Shown: positions 43,350-51,890 of the stretch, one piece after another | How positions within the stretch are numbered: position 1 is the stretch's first letter | Layout: every line of letters starts with the position of its first letter | From: Geminicoccaceae bacterium | GTDB lineage: Bacteria > Pseudomonadota > Alphaproteobacteria > Geminicoccales > Geminicoccaceae | Direction of reading: 5' to 3' | NCBI GenBank assembly: GCA_020638495.1 | Contig: JACKIN010000021.1 | Coordinates: 1 to 54,590 of the forward strand | Length of the DNA stretch: 54,590 bases | The notes under the pieces: generated by a model | Databases searched by the model: none | What the model saw: only the letters and a program-made list of their open reading frames with translations | What the model was told of the DNA's origin: nothing | Made by a program: the position numbers and the translations under genes

Positions 43350-44075
43350 TTGTCCGAAACACGCCCGACCTTCGCCAATCCCGTCTTTTGCGCCGTCGAC
43401 CGCCCCGACCTCGACGGTGCCATCGATCTCGTGCGGGTCTTGCAGCCGCATCTGGGCGGCATCAAGCTCGGCCTCGAGTTTTTCACAGCGCAGGGGCCGG
43501 ACGGCATACGCCGGATGGGCGGCCTGGGCCTGCCGATCTTCCTCGACGCCAAGCTGCACGACATCCCGAACACGGTGGCCGGCGCCATGCGCGGCGTGGT
43601 CGGACTGCCGGTCGCCATGGTGACGCTGCACGCCGCCGGCGGCTCGGCCATGATGCGCGCCGCCGTGGAGATCGCCGATGCCAGCGCCCGCCGGCCTCTG
43701 GTGCTGGCGGTGACGGTGCTCACCAGCCTCGACGAGGGTGATCTCGTGGCGACAGGCCAGCGCGGCACGGCCACCGAGCAGGCGCTTAGGCTGGCCGAGC
43801 TGGCGCTCGCTGCCGGTTGCCATGGCATCGTCTGCTCGCCCATGGAGGTGGCCGTCATGCGCCGCGAGTTCGGCGGCGTGCCCCGGCTGGTGGTGCCGGG
43901 CGTGCGGCCGAATTCGCGTCAGGACGACCAGAAGCGCACGCTGGATCCGGCCGAGGCGGTCGGTGCCGGCGCCGACATCGTGGTCATCGGCCGGCCGATC
44001 ACCGCCGAGCCGGACCCCGCGGCCGCGGCCCTGGCCATTCGCGCCAGCCTGGATGGCGTGGCCGGAGCGGCCTGA
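43350..44075 (+). CDS. pyrF: Orotidine 5'-phosphate decarboxylase
   Basis: Final step of UMP synthesis. The 241-residue TIM barrel has the catalytic DAKLHDIPNTV (D-x-K-x-x-D), FCAVDRPDLDGA, the late VVPGVRPNSRQDDQKR phosphate-binding loop, and GADIVVIGRPIT. The start is a TTG at 43350, giving SETRPTFANPVFCAVD; AGGAA lies about 12 bases upstream. The downstream trpF follows after one base, so pyrimidine and tryptophan synthesis genes are cotranscribed here. Confidence 0.94.
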   Translation: MSETRPTFANPVFCAVDRPDLDGAIDLVRVLQPHLGGIKLGLEFFTAQGPDGIRRMGGLGLPIFLDAKLHDIPNTVAGAMRGVVGLPVAMVTLHAAGGSAMMRAAVEIADASARRPLVLAVTVLTSLDEGDLVATGQRGTATEQALRLAELALAAGCHGIVCSPMEVAVMRREFGGVPRLVVPGVRPNSRQDDQKRTLDPAEAVGAGADIVVIGRPITAEPDPAAAALAIRASLDGVAGAA

Positions 44076-44076
44076 C

Positions 44077-44739
44077 GTGCGCGGCCCAGCTGTCAAGATC
44101 TGTGGCCTGACCCGGGCCGCCGACCGGGATGCCGCGATCCGGGCCGGTGCGAGCTGGCTCGGCTTCATCTTCTATCCGCCCTCGCCCCGCTCGCTGACGC
44201 CGGCGGCGGCCGGAGCCCTGGTCACGAATCGGCCGGGTGCTGCCGAGGCGGTCGGCGTCTTCGTCGATCCCGACGACGCCTGGCTCGATACGGTGCTTGC
44301 CTCGGCCCAGCTCGACATCCTGCAGCTGCATGGCAAGGAGACGCCCGAGCGCGTGGCGGCGATCCGCGCCCGCACGGGCCGACGCGTGATGAAGGCGCTG
44401 GCCGTGGCCGATGCAGCCGATCTCGATCGCCACCGGGCGTTCGTCGAGGTTGCCGACCTCCTGCTCTTCGACGCGAAGCCGCCCCGCACACCGGGCGCCA
44501 TCCCGGGCGGCAATGGCCTCGCCTTCGACTGGCGCCTGCTCGCCGGGCAGACGATCGCTCTGCCATGGCTCCTGGCCGGCGGCCTGGACGAGACCAATCT
44601 TTCCCAAGCCGTGGGGCGCACCGGCGCCACGGCGGTCGACGTCTCCTCGGGCGTCGAGACCGCACCCGGCATCAAGGATCCAGAGGCGATCGCCCGGCTC
44701 CTCGCCGTGGCGCGCGACCTGCAACCCATCACCGCTTGA
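44077..44739 (+). CDS. trpF: Phosphoribosylanthranilate isomerase
   Basis: Amadori rearrangement in tryptophan synthesis. The 220-residue TIM barrel starts (GTG at 44077) just before VKICGLTRAADRDAA, the family signature with the catalytic Cys. LGFIFYPPSPRSLTP, LDILQLHGKETPERV, FDAKPPRTPGAIPGGNGLAF and LLAGGLDETNLSQAV are also as expected, as is the closing DVSSGVETAPGIKD. An in-frame ATG at 44056 inside pyrF is a less likely start. It is followed by trpB after 14 bases. Confidence 0.94.
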   Translation: MRGPAVKICGLTRAADRDAAIRAGASWLGFIFYPPSPRSLTPAAAGALVTNRPGAAEAVGVFVDPDDAWLDTVLASAQLDILQLHGKETPERVAAIRARTGRRVMKALAVADAADLDRHRAFVEVADLLLFDAKPPRTPGAIPGGNGLAFDWRLLAGQTIALPWLLAGGLDETNLSQAVGRTGATAVDVSSGVETAPGIKDPEAIARLLAVARDLQPITA

Positions 44740-44753
44740 TTAGGGCAGCATTC

Positions 44754-45986
44754 ATGGCCACCGCGCTCGACCCACAGCAGCGCCCGAACAGCTACCGCAC
44801 CGGCCCCGACGAGCATGGCCATTTCGGCAATCACGGCGGCCGGTTCGTCGCCGAGACGCTGATGCCGAACATCCTCGAGCTCGAGGCCGCCTACAACGAG
44901 GCGAAGACGGACCCGGCTTTCCAGGCGGAGCTCGAGAGCTGGTTCAAGGACTATGTCGGCCGCCCGTCGCCGCTCTATCTGGCGCAGCGCCTGACCGACC
45001 ATCTCGGTGGCGCCAGGGTCTACTTCAAGCGTGACGAGCTGAACCACACGGGTGCCCACAAGATCAACAACTGCGTCGGCCAGATCCTGCTCGCGACACG
45101 CATGGGCAAGAAGCGGATCATCGCCGAAACCGGCGCCGGGCAGCACGGCGTCGCCACCGCCACGGTGGCCGCCCGCTTCGGCCTCGAATGCGTGATCTAC
45201 ATGGGCGAGCGCGACATCGAGCGGCAGCAGCCCAACGTCTTTCGCATGCGTCTCCTCGGGGCCGAGGTGCGACCGGTCAAGTCCGGCTCGCGCACCCTCA
45301 AGGATGCCATGAACGAAGCCCTGCGGGACTGGGTCACCAACGTCCGTGACACCTTCTACATCATCGGCTCGGTCGCCGGCCCGCACCCTTATCCGGCCAT
45401 GGTCCGGGACTTCCAGAGCATCATCGGCACCGAGGCAAGGGCGCAGATCCAGGCGAAGGAGGGGCGCCTGCCGGACCTCCTGGTCGCCGCGGTCGGCGGC
45501 GGCTCCAATGCCATGGGGCTGTTCCATCCCTTCCTCGACGACCCCGAGGTCGGCATCGTCGCGGTCGAGGCCGCCGGCGACGGGGTCGAGACGGGCCGCC
45601 ATGCCGCCGCCATGACCGCCGGCCAGCCCGGCGTGCTGCACGGCATGCGCAGCTACCTGATGCAGGACAATGACGGCCAGATCATCGAGCCGCACTCGAT
45701 CTCGGCCGGGCTCGACTATCCCGGCATCGGTCCCGAGCACTCCTGGCTCAAGGACCTGGGGCGGATCGAGGTGGCGGTCGCCACCGACGCCGAGGCGCTC
45801 GAGGCCTTCGCCCTCTGCTCGAAGCTCGAGGGCATCCTGCCGGCGCTCGAGCCTTGTCATGCGCTGGCCGAGGTCGAGAAACGCGCGCCGACGATGCGCC
45901 CCGACCAGATCATCATCATGAATCTCTGTGGCCGCGGCGACAAGGATATCTACACCGTGGCAGAGCACATGGGCGTGCGGTTGTGA
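44754..45986 (+). CDS. trpB: Tryptophan synthase beta chain
   Basis: PLP enzyme joining indole and serine; 410 residues. GHFGNHGGRFVAETLMPNI at the N-terminus and the PLP lysine in ELNHTGAHKINNC are diagnostic. The GGGSNAMG phosphate-binding loop and SISAGLDYPGIGPEHSWL follow. The ATG at 44754 has AGGGCAG upstream. It forms the tunnel-containing alpha2-beta2 complex with the product of the next gene. Confidence 0.96.
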   Translation: MATALDPQQRPNSYRTGPDEHGHFGNHGGRFVAETLMPNILELEAAYNEAKTDPAFQAELESWFKDYVGRPSPLYLAQRLTDHLGGARVYFKRDELNHTGAHKINNCVGQILLATRMGKKRIIAETGAGQHGVATATVAARFGLECVIYMGERDIERQQPNVFRMRLLGAEVRPVKSGSRTLKDAMNEALRDWVTNVRDTFYIIGSVAGPHPYPAMVRDFQSIIGTEARAQIQAKEGRLPDLLVAAVGGGSNAMGLFHPFLDDPEVGIVAVEAAGDGVETGRHAAAMTAGQPGVLHGMRSYLMQDNDGQIIEPHSISAGLDYPGIGPEHSWLKDLGRIEVAVATDAEALEAFALCSKLEGILPALEPCHALAEVEKRAPTMRPDQIIIMNLCGRGDKDIYTVAEHMGVRL

Positions 45987-45999
45987 GCGAGGGACTGCG

Positions 46000-46851
46000 A
46001 TGAGCCCGACCCGCATCGAGCGACGCTTCGCCGATCTCCAGAAAGAGGGCAGGGCGGGGCTGATCACGTTCATCTGCGGCGGCGATCCCAACCCCCAGGC
46101 CTTCCAGGCGATCCTCGCCGGCCTGCCGGCGGCCGGTGCGGATCTCATCGAGATCGGCATGCCGTTCTCCGATCCGATGGCCGACGGCCCGACCATCCAG
46201 GCGGGCAATCTCCGGGCACTCGCCGCCGGCATGACGCTCGCCCGCCTCCTGACCCAGGTCACGGCCTTTCGCGAGAAGGACAGGACGACCCCGCTCGTGC
46301 TGATGGGCTACTACAACCCGATCCACCGCTATGGCCCGGCACGGTTCCTCGACGACGCGCTGTCCGCCGGCGTCGACGGGCTGATCATTGTCGACCTGCC
46401 GCCCGAGGAGGACGAGGAGCTTTGCCTGCCGGCGCTCGAGAAGGGGCTGAACTTCATCCGCCTCGCCACGCCGACGACCGACGCGGCCCGACTGCCGGCG
46501 GTGCTCGGCAATACCTCGGGCTTCATCTACTACGTCTCGATCACCGGCATCACCGGCGCCGCCTCGCCCGTGGCCGATGCGGTCGGCGATGCGGTGGCCC
46601 ATCTCCGGCGCCACACCGACCTGCCGGTCGCCGTCGGCTTCGGCATTCGCACCCCCGAGCAGGCTGCCGGCATCGCCCGGATCGCGGATGCCGCCGTGGT
46701 TGGCTCGGCCCTGGTGGAGGAGATCGCGAGCCGGGTCGAGACCAGCAAGGCGGATAGCGCCGAGCTGATCGGCGCCGTCCACGCGCGGGTGCGCGGCCTC
46801 GCCGCCGCGGTGCGCGCGGCGCGCAAGGACCCGGTCGAGCCCGGCCCATGA
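46000..46851 (+). CDS. trpA: Tryptophan synthase alpha chain
   Basis: Cleaves indole-3-glycerol phosphate to indole; 283 residues. ADLIEIGMPFSDPMADGPTI carries the catalytic Glu and Asp, PLVLMGYYNPIHRYG and GFIYYVSITGITGA are family motifs, and AVGFGIRTPEQA closes the phosphate site. The ATG at 46000 lies 13 bases after trpB with GAGGGA upstream. The stop overlaps the accD start (ATGA). Confidence 0.95.
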   Translation: MSPTRIERRFADLQKEGRAGLITFICGGDPNPQAFQAILAGLPAAGADLIEIGMPFSDPMADGPTIQAGNLRALAAGMTLARLLTQVTAFREKDRTTPLVLMGYYNPIHRYGPARFLDDALSAGVDGLIIVDLPPEEDEELCLPALEKGLNFIRLATPTTDAARLPAVLGNTSGFIYYVSITGITGAASPVADAVGDAVAHLRRHTDLPVAVGFGIRTPEQAAGIARIADAAVVGSALVEEIASRVETSKADSAELIGAVHARVRGLAAAVRAARKDPVEPGP

Positions 46852-47870
46852 ACTGGCTCACCAACTATGTGCGGCCGCGTTTTCGCGCCCTCGTGCGCAG
46901 CGGCACCAAGCCCGAGGTGCCGGAGAACCTCTGGCACCAGTGCTCGTCCTGCGAGCGGATGATCTTCCACCGTGATCTCGAGGCCAACCAGCGGGTCTGC
47001 CCGCACTGCAATCATCACATGCGGGTCGGCCCCGAGTATCGTTTCCAGAGTCTCCTCGACGAGGGCAGCTGGAGCCGGATCGAGCTCCCCAAGGTGCCGC
47101 TCGACCCGCTCAAGTTCCGGGATTCCAAGCGCTACGCCGACCGGTTGAAGGAGGCGCAGGGCAAGACCCGCACCCAGGACGCGCTCGAGGCGGCGCACGG
47201 CCGGATCGACGGCCTGCCGGCGGTCGTCGCGGTCATGAACTTCGAGTTCATGGCGGGCTCGATGGGGGCCGCCGTGGGCGAGGCTTTCGTCACCGCGGCC
47301 CGGCTCGCCGTCCTGCAGGAGGCGGCCTTCATCATCGTCACCTCCTCGGGCGGCGCTCGAATGCAGGAAGGCGCCGTCTCGCTGATGCAGATGGCGCGCA
47401 CCACGCTGGCCGTCGAGGAGGTGAAGGAGGCCGGCCTGCCCTATATCGTCCTGCTCACCGACCCGACGACCGGCGGTGTTACGGCCTCCTTCGCCATGCT
47501 CGGCGACATCCACATCGCCGAGCCCGGTGCGGTGATCGGCTTCGCCGGCGCCCGGGTGATCGAGCAGACCATCCGCGAGACCCTGCCCGAGGGCTTCCAG
47601 AAGGCCGAATACCTGCTCGAGCACGGCATGGTCGACATGGTCGTCCACCGTTTCGAGATGCGCGCCACCATGGCACGGCTGCTCGGCCTCCTCTTCCGCC
47701 GGCAGCACCCGCCAAGCGAGCCGGCGGGAAAGCCCGCGATAGTCCGGCCGGCCGAGGCTGTCCTGGCCCCGGCACCCGCCGTGGCTCCGGCCAGGAGCGG
47801 CGACAAGCCGGCGGAGTCGGCCACGGACGAGGCGGAAGCGGCCGCTCCGGCGCCCAAGAGCGGCGACTAG
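46848..47870 (+). CDS. accD: Acetyl-CoA carboxylase carboxyltransferase beta subunit
   Basis: Transfers carboxyl from biotin to acetyl-CoA, the first step of fatty-acid synthesis, with AccA. The 340-residue protein has an N-terminal four-cysteine zinc ribbon (CSSCERM and CPHCNHH) and the crotonase-like fold with SSGGARMQEGAVSLMQM and LTDPTTGGVTASFAMLGD. The last 50 residues form an Ala/Pro-rich tail longer than in Escherichia coli, which is common in alphaproteobacteria. It is translationally coupled to trpA. Confidence 0.96.
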   Translation: MNWLTNYVRPRFRALVRSGTKPEVPENLWHQCSSCERMIFHRDLEANQRVCPHCNHHMRVGPEYRFQSLLDEGSWSRIELPKVPLDPLKFRDSKRYADRLKEAQGKTRTQDALEAAHGRIDGLPAVVAVMNFEFMAGSMGAAVGEAFVTAARLAVLQEAAFIIVTSSGGARMQEGAVSLMQMARTTLAVEEVKEAGLPYIVLLTDPTTGGVTASFAMLGDIHIAEPGAVIGFAGARVIEQTIRETLPEGFQKAEYLLEHGMVDMVVHRFEMRATMARLLGLLFRRQHPPSEPAGKPAIVRPAEAVLAPAPAVAPARSGDKPAESATDEAEAAAPAPKSGD

Positions 47871-47898
47871 GCGCTCGATATCTCAGGGGAGTCGGTCC

Positions 47899-49179
47899 AT
47901 GACCGCCTTCGACAGCGACCTCATCCTTGCCCGGCTGCAGGGCCTCCACCCGAAGAGCATCGACCTCTCGCTCGCCCGCATCGAGCGCCTGCTCGCCTGT
48001 CTCGACCATCCCGAGCGGCGGGTGCCGCCGGTGGTGCACATCGCCGGCACCAACGGCAAGGGCTCGACCCTGGCCATGCTGCACGCCATGCTCGAGGCCG
48101 CTGGCCAGCGCGTGCATCGCTACATCTCGCCGCATCTCGTCCGCTTCAACGAGCGCATCCTGCTCCATGGGCAGCCGATCGACGAGAGCCTGCTCGCGGA
48201 TGTGCTGGACCGCTGCGAGCGCGCCAACCGGGGCGAGCCGATCACTTTCTTCGAGATCACCACGGCCGCGGCCTTCCTCGCCTTCGCCGAATGCCCGGCT
48301 GACTGGCTGCTGCTCGAGACCGGGCTCGGCGGCCGGCTGGATGCGACCAATGTGGTGGATCGGCCGGCGCTCACCCTGATCTCGCCGGTCTCGATGGACC
48401 ACGAGGCCTATCTGGGCACCACGCTCGAAGCCATCGCCGGCGAGAAGGCCGGCATCCTCAAGCCAGGGGTGCCGGTGCTGGCGGGACCGCAGGCGCCGGC
48501 GGCGCTCGCCGTGCTGGACGCCCGGGCCGAAGTGCTCGCCGCACCCCTGCGCGCTGCCGGTCGCGACTGGCACTTCGCCGCCGGCGACCATGGCTTTCGC
48601 CTCGACAGCGGCATGGAGGTGCTCGACCTGCCGCGGCCCGGCCTGGTCGGCGCGCACCAGATCGAGAACGCGGCGCTTGCCGCCATGGCGGGGCTTGCGC
48701 TCGGACTGGACGCGGACGCCCTCTGCCAAGGCATTCGGGGTGCCATCTGGCCGGCCCGGCTGCAGCGGCTGAATGGCGATCTCGCCGCACGCCTGCCGGC
48801 GGGGGCCGAGCTATGGCTGGACGGCGGTCACAACCCTGCCGCCGGACAGGCGCTGGCGCTGAGTCTCGACGGGATCGCCCATGGCCGGCCGGTCGATCTC
48901 GTGCTCGGCATGCTCGAGACCAAGGACGTGGCGGCCTTCCTCGCCCCCATGCGGGGGCGCATTCGGCGACTCCTGACGGTGCCGGTGCCGGACGAGCACC
49001 TCGGCCGCGATCCGGCCGAGGTGGCAGTGCTCGCCCGGGCACAGGGCTTCGAGGCCGAGCCGGCGGCGGACATCGAAGGGGCCCTCGGCCGGTTGGCCGA
49101 GGCGGGCGGCGAGCCGGCCGTCGTCCTGATCTGCGGCTCGCTCTACCTCGCCGGCCACGTGCTCCGCGGCCGCGCGTAG
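47899..49179 (+). CDS. folC: Bifunctional folylpolyglutamate/dihydrofolate synthase
   Basis: Adds glutamate to dihydropteroate and folates. The 426-residue Mur-ligase-like protein has the P-loop HIAGTNGKGSTLAML, the YISPHLVRFNERI motif, TGLGGRLDATNVVD, SMDHEAYLGTTLEAIAGEKA with its carbamylated-lysine region, and LWLDGGHNPAAGQAL. The accD-folC order is usual in alphaproteobacteria. It starts 28 bases after accD with AGGGGAG upstream and ends 4 bases from a convergent CBS gene. Confidence 0.95.
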   Translation: MTAFDSDLILARLQGLHPKSIDLSLARIERLLACLDHPERRVPPVVHIAGTNGKGSTLAMLHAMLEAAGQRVHRYISPHLVRFNERILLHGQPIDESLLADVLDRCERANRGEPITFFEITTAAAFLAFAECPADWLLLETGLGGRLDATNVVDRPALTLISPVSMDHEAYLGTTLEAIAGEKAGILKPGVPVLAGPQAPAALAVLDARAEVLAAPLRAAGRDWHFAAGDHGFRLDSGMEVLDLPRPGLVGAHQIENAALAAMAGLALGLDADALCQGIRGAIWPARLQRLNGDLAARLPAGAELWLDGGHNPAAGQALALSLDGIAHGRPVDLVLGMLETKDVAAFLAPMRGRIRRLLTVPVPDEHLGRDPAEVAVLARAQGFEAEPAADIEGALGRLAEAGGEPAVVLICGSLYLAGHVLRGRA

Positions 49180-49183
49180 CCCG

Positions 49184-49765
49184 TCAACTGCCGCGGTCGA
49201 TCCGGCAGCCGTCAGCCGTCCCCTTCCATCGGGCGGGACCCCAGTACCGCTCGAAAATTGCGGTGGCGACGGCGGTGGCGTCGTCCTCGTCATCCACCTT
49301 GGCAACGTAGACTGTCTTGAGCGGCACCTCATGGACCGTTCCGCTGCCGTCGACGAGGTGCTTGTAGAAGGTCACCGCGTGCGGTTTGATGTTCCTCACA
49401 CCGCCGCCCTGCACGTCGCTCAGGGACACGACTCCGGTCAGCCGCCCCCACCGGTCGACCACGGGCAGCCGGCGGACCCCCTGCTCCGCCATGATCGCCC
49501 TCACGCTCTCGACCGGCTGGTCGTCGAAACAGGACAGCACCTCGCTCGACATCACGTCGCACACCCGCTCGCGGGTCGGGTCCGCGCCATTGGCCAGACC
49601 GCGCACGACGAGGTCGCGATCGGTGACGAGCCCCAGCAAATGCCCGTCCCGTCCAACGAGCAGGCAGCCGAGGTCGCGGTCGCGCACGGTCCGCGCCGCT
49701 TCGGCGATCGTCGAGCCCGGATCGACCAGGGCGGGTTGCGTTCTCATGACCTCATTGACCATCAT
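49184..49765 (-). CDS. Tandem CBS-domain protein
   Basis: A 193-residue cytoplasmic protein with two CBS motifs (about residues 1-60 and 65-125), which usually bind adenine nucleotides: RDLGCLLVGRDGHLLGLVTD and EQGVRRLPVVDRWGRLTGVV. The C-terminal 65 residues (FYKHLVDGSGTVHEVPLKTV onward) are not a known domain to me. The ATG at 49765 has a GGAGGAG 8 bases upstream, so the longer upstream frame is unlikely. It may act as an energy sensor; no partner is evident. Confidence 0.83.
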   Translation of the reverse strand: MMVNEVMRTQPALVDPGSTIAEAARTVRDRDLGCLLVGRDGHLLGLVTDRDLVVRGLANGADPTRERVCDVMSSEVLSCFDDQPVESVRAIMAEQGVRRLPVVDRWGRLTGVVSLSDVQGGGVRNIKPHAVTFYKHLVDGSGTVHEVPLKTVYVAKVDDEDDATAVATAIFERYWGPARWKGTADGCRIDRGS

Positions 49766-49901
49766 GGCGATCTTCTCCTCCCGAGGCGTGTCGTGATTTT
49801 TACGATACCGCCCAGGCCACATGCTTCTTTGGCCGCGACCCTGCCTTCCGATCGAGGCGGCGACACCAATCAGCCGAGGTGTCGCCGCCGGACCTCGCCG
49901 G

Positions 49902-50405
49902 CTACGCTGCCAGCGGCAGGTCCTCCCGGCACCCGTTCGGTGCTCGGTCTCGTCCGACCGGCCGTTCCCAGGACTCGCCGCGACGCCGCAGCAGGCCATC
50001 GACGGCCAGCTCGATCTGGCCGCGCCGCAATCCGATATCGGCCAGGACGCGGTCGTCCAGCGTGCGGAGCTCGTCGATGGCAATCCTGCGCCGGCGCCAT
50101 TTCGCGTAGGAATCGAGGATCGAGCGGCCGATCCGCCGCACCGGCCACAGCCCCAACCCGAAGGCGCCGACGCCACCCTGTGCTCGATTGTCGTTGGCCG
50201 CGGGCCCGCGTTCCGGCAGGTTCCGCCCTGCAAGGCGCTGCATGGCACGCCGCAAGCTCGTCCAAGTCCAGTGGACGCTGTCGACAATCGCTTCCGCCTG
50301 CCGTCGGCGCGCCTCCAGGTCACGCACAAAATGGTCGTGCCCGCCGACCCGCTCGGCATGACCGCTCTCGACCACGTTCCCTTGCACCTCTAATCGCGCC
50401 GACAT
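49902..50405 (-). CDS. DUF1127 (YjiS-like) domain protein
   Basis: A 167-residue protein with a C-terminal DUF1127 domain: AKWRRRRIAIDELRTLDDRV followed by LADIGLRRGQIELAVDG. Small DUF1127 proteins bind RNA and affect phosphate and carbon metabolism in alphaproteobacteria. This one is longer than usual because of a 95-residue N-terminal region without recognised domain. AAGGAG lies 9 bases before the ATG at 50405; a GTG at 50411 is too close to the ribosome site. It is preceded by an AT-rich region. Confidence 0.75.
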   Translation of the reverse strand: MSARLEVQGNVVESGHAERVGGHDHFVRDLEARRRQAEAIVDSVHWTWTSLRRAMQRLAGRNLPERGPAANDNRAQGGVGAFGLGLWPVRRIGRSILDSYAKWRRRRIAIDELRTLDDRVLADIGLRRGQIELAVDGLLRRRGESWERPVGRDRAPNGCREDLPLAA

Positions 50406-50795
50406 CTTCACACTCTCCTTGTTTATGAAACTCGGTATTACATGTAGTAGCAGGTTTATTTATTGCAATAGAGCTTTTATTCTTCTTGGTATGAAGAAAA
50501 ACTTATACTCTGTTGCGATTGACAATGCCTTTTGTTATTTGAAATGACAAGCGTCGGTCTAGCATGGTCGCGTGAATTAGTTGTAGAGATCATTCGGTCT
50601 TTGGAGATCGCGTCGGTTGCGGTCCAGCGTCCAACTCGGCGGATCACTCGCCGGGAACGAATCCATCAGTGTCTTGTCGATGAGGTCGTCCCGACGTCCG
50701 CTCCTTCCCGATCATGGTCGCTTCCTGTTTCCGCCCCGCAGACGAAACCGAACCATCCTCGAATGGCCGCATCGGGGGCTCTCCTTATTCCTTGC
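50406..50795. other. Gene-free region with AT-rich segment
   Basis: About 390 bases without a convincing gene. Bases 50420-50560 are strikingly AT-rich for this genome (for example TTTATTTATTGCAATAGAGC), then composition returns to normal. A plus-strand open frame here encodes arginine/proline-rich sequence without similarity. The segment may hold the promoter of the DUF1127 gene or mark an old insertion edge next to the damaged ada-like gene. Confidence 0.5.
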
Positions 50796-51800
50796 TCAAA
50801 AGGTGGGCCGACCCCGCCGCCCCGACGCGTAGCGAAGCTTGCCGGCGCCCGCGAAAATCGGCGCCGCTCCCGACATGGCGGCCAGCCCCGCTGGCCGCGC
50901 CGCCCTGGACCGCTCAACCCGGCTCTGGTGGCGCCGGCCAAAGCCTGGCGCGAGGAGATTCCCGAGCCGTGCCCGAAATGCCACCTCGCGTATCTCGGAT
51001 GGCAAGTCCCGGGCCAGCGACGGTAGTTCGGCGCGGCGCACAGCGGCAGCGATCCTGGCTATCGTGTCTGTGGCGAGACGCCCGATCACCGCCGCCGGCA
51101 GATCGCGGCGCAACCACGCCTCCAGCTCCGCGGCGTCATCGCCGAACTCGATGGCGCAGACACCTTCATTGGTGATGGCCACCAGCACCTGCCCGGTCAC
51201 CTGCTCGACAATGGTGAACCCGACCCGGGCGCCAACGCCACCGGCGTGCCGTGTCGCGGGCGTCATGCCGAGCCTCTCGCGAGCGTGCCCGTAGGCCCGC
51301 GAGACGGAGTCGTAGCCGGCATTGTGGATCGTCTCGGTCACCGGTCGATCAGACGCCAGACCCCGGGCGAGGCGCCGCGAACGCACGGCCTCGAAATACT
51401 TGCCGGGAGTGGTGCCCAGCACCTCCTTGAAGACCCGATGGAAATGAAAGCGGCTGATGCCCACGGCACCGGCGACAGCCGCCAGGGCCGGCGCTCGCTC
51501 ACTCGTGCCGAGGATGGCGCAGGCCTTGCCAACGGCGGTGACGTGCCAGCCGAGCGGCGAGGCCATCGTCGGCCGGCAGCGCTTGCACGGCAAGAACCCC
51601 GCGACCTCGGCCGCGAGATTGTTGGGGAAGATGCGAACGTTGAGCCTGAGCGGTGTCGGCGACGGACATGACGGTCGGCAATAGATGCCGGTCGTGACCA
51701 CCGCGTAGGCGATGCGCCCGTCCGCGGCCGCTTCACGACGCACCACCGCGTCCCAGCACCTGTCCCCGTCAGCGATCACGGCCTGCCCCCCACCCTTCAA
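50796..51800 (-). pseudogene. ada: Ada-like alkylation-repair regulator lacking its C-terminal active site
   Basis: Ada repairs methyl phosphotriesters and O6-methylguanine and activates its regulon. The N-terminal zinc/methyl-acceptor domain is intact: GIYCRPSCPSPTPLRLNVRI and FLPCKRCRP supply the four cysteines. The AraC-type domain follows (ISRFHFHRVFKEVLGTTPGK), then the first part of the methyltransferase domain (VGFTIVEQVTGQVLVAITNE). After EIREVAFRARL the sequence loses similarity, and the catalytic PCHR motif is missing in all minus-strand frames I read. It is therefore truncated or rearranged, although the remaining ORF is still open. Start is TTG 51800 or GTG 51779. Confidence 0.72.
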
Positions 51801-51890
51801 GACATCCCTCGAGTGTCCGATAGGGAGGAGGGCAGTGCAAAGGCCGAAATCTACTCGTTTATTGCTTTCTCACTCGTCCTGGCATCCGGA

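Noticed and set aside
50532..51026. A 164-residue plus-strand ORF
   Set aside because: Arg/Pro-rich with no similarity, overlapping the ada-like gene antisense; no ribosome site.
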